DNA of 6,587 bases. Origin: Verrucomicrobiota bacterium. GTDB taxonomy: Bacteria; Verrucomicrobiota; Verrucomicrobiia; Limisphaerales; UBA9464. The notes under the pieces were generated by a model that saw only the letters and a list, made by a program, of their open reading frames with translations, was not told the origin of the DNA and did not search any database. This document shows positions 6,463-6,587 of this stretch, piece after piece. The first letter of the stretch is position 1. Each line of letters opens with the position of its first letter. The DNA lies in NCBI GenBank assembly GCA_025354845.1, contig JANXMD010000786.1, positions 1 through 6,587 on the forward strand, read 5' to 3'. The position numbers and the translations under genes are program-made.

Positions 6463-6587
6463 CGGTCGCCTCCCGCTTCCGCTTCCGCTCCGGATCGTCG
6501 CCGCAGTTCGGATTCGTAAACACGCCAGGTCGCCTCGGCGCATTCGGCCCAGGTATGAGACTCCAGGGTGGTTCGTGCCGCCTGTCC
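6459..6587 (-). CDS. C-terminal end of a second probable glycosyltransferase (5' partial)
   Basis: On the minus strand the frame is open from the window edge (6587) to a TGA at 6459-6461, giving 42 residues. The segment LESHTWAECAEATWRVYES resembles the last helix of GT4 glycosyltransferases, where a Trp-x-x-x-(A/T)-x-x-(T/Y) pattern is common. The tail is a short charged AEAEAGG run encoded by GGAAGC-like repeats. Its stop overlaps the GTG of the next gene (GTGA), typical of translationally coupled operon genes. The type of enzyme is inferred from this short end and the neighbouring gene. Confidence 0.6.
   Translation of the reverse strand, partial: GQAARTTLESHTWAECAEATWRVYESELRRRSGAEAEAGGDR
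6469..6474 (-). promoter_or_regulatory. Shine-Dalgarno site that fixes the glycosyltransferase start
   Basis: GGGAGG on the minus strand lies six bases before the GTG at 6462, within the end of the preceding reading frame. It decides the start codon and fits reinitiation after the overlapping upstream stop. It contrasts with the plus-strand genes, none of which has a comparable site. Confidence 0.7.

Noticed and set aside
6463..6543. N-terminal extension of the minus-strand glycosyltransferase to a start at 6543
   Set aside because: The extra 27 residues are Arg/Ser/Gly-rich and overlap the better-looking end of the preceding gene; the GTG at 6462 has a well-placed GGGAGG.

Overview
This window is part of an exopolysaccharide or capsule export locus from a Gram-negative bacterium. 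The evidence is an outer-membrane beta-barrel with a signal peptide, a lipobox-bearing export lipoprotein and a co-polymerase/tyrosine autokinase. By eye the DNA is moderately GC-rich, and the plus-strand genes almost lack Shine-Dalgarno sequences. Gene style would fit the PVC group, perhaps Verrucomicrobiota (Opitutales-like), but that is a low-confidence impression. No rRNA, tRNA, CRISPR or insertion sequence was seen.

Layout, left to right. (1) 1-672 (+): the C-terminal part of an ABC exporter nucleotide-binding domain, cut by the window edge just after the Walker A lysine. (2) 684-712: a good sigma70-type promoter, TTGACA-N17-TACAAC. (3) 774-2033 (+): a 419-aa beta-barrel of the VpsM/EpsL (BBP2) kind. 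(4) 2053-2088: a strong intrinsic terminator whose T-tract ends one base before the next start codon. (5) 2090-4273 (+): a 727-aa fused Wzz/Wzc-type co-polymerase and BY-kinase with a tyrosine cluster encoded by TAC repeats. (6) 4322-4975 (+): a 217-aa Wza-like OPX lipoprotein that lacks the C-terminal membrane-spanning helix of Wza. (7) 4983-5375 (+): a 130-aa protein with a degenerate FHA domain and a C-terminal membrane anchor. (8) 5353-6462 (-): a GT4-like glycosyltransferase, convergent with and overlapping the FHA gene by 23 bp. (9) 6459-6587 (-): the C-terminal end of a second probable glycosyltransferase, coupled to the first by a GTGA overlap.

How the genes fit together (inference). 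The glycosyltransferases build the repeat unit, the Wzc-like protein controls chain length and export through tyrosine phosphorylation, and the OPX lipoprotein forms the periplasmic conduit. Because that lipoprotein has no outer-membrane helix, the beta-barrel encoded two genes upstream is the natural candidate for the outer-membrane pore, giving a bipartite exit port. The FHA protein sits where a regulator or scaffold of the export machine might be encoded, but its phosphopeptide-binding residues are not conserved. The most unusual points are the terminator placed directly against the kinase start codon and this FHA protein.
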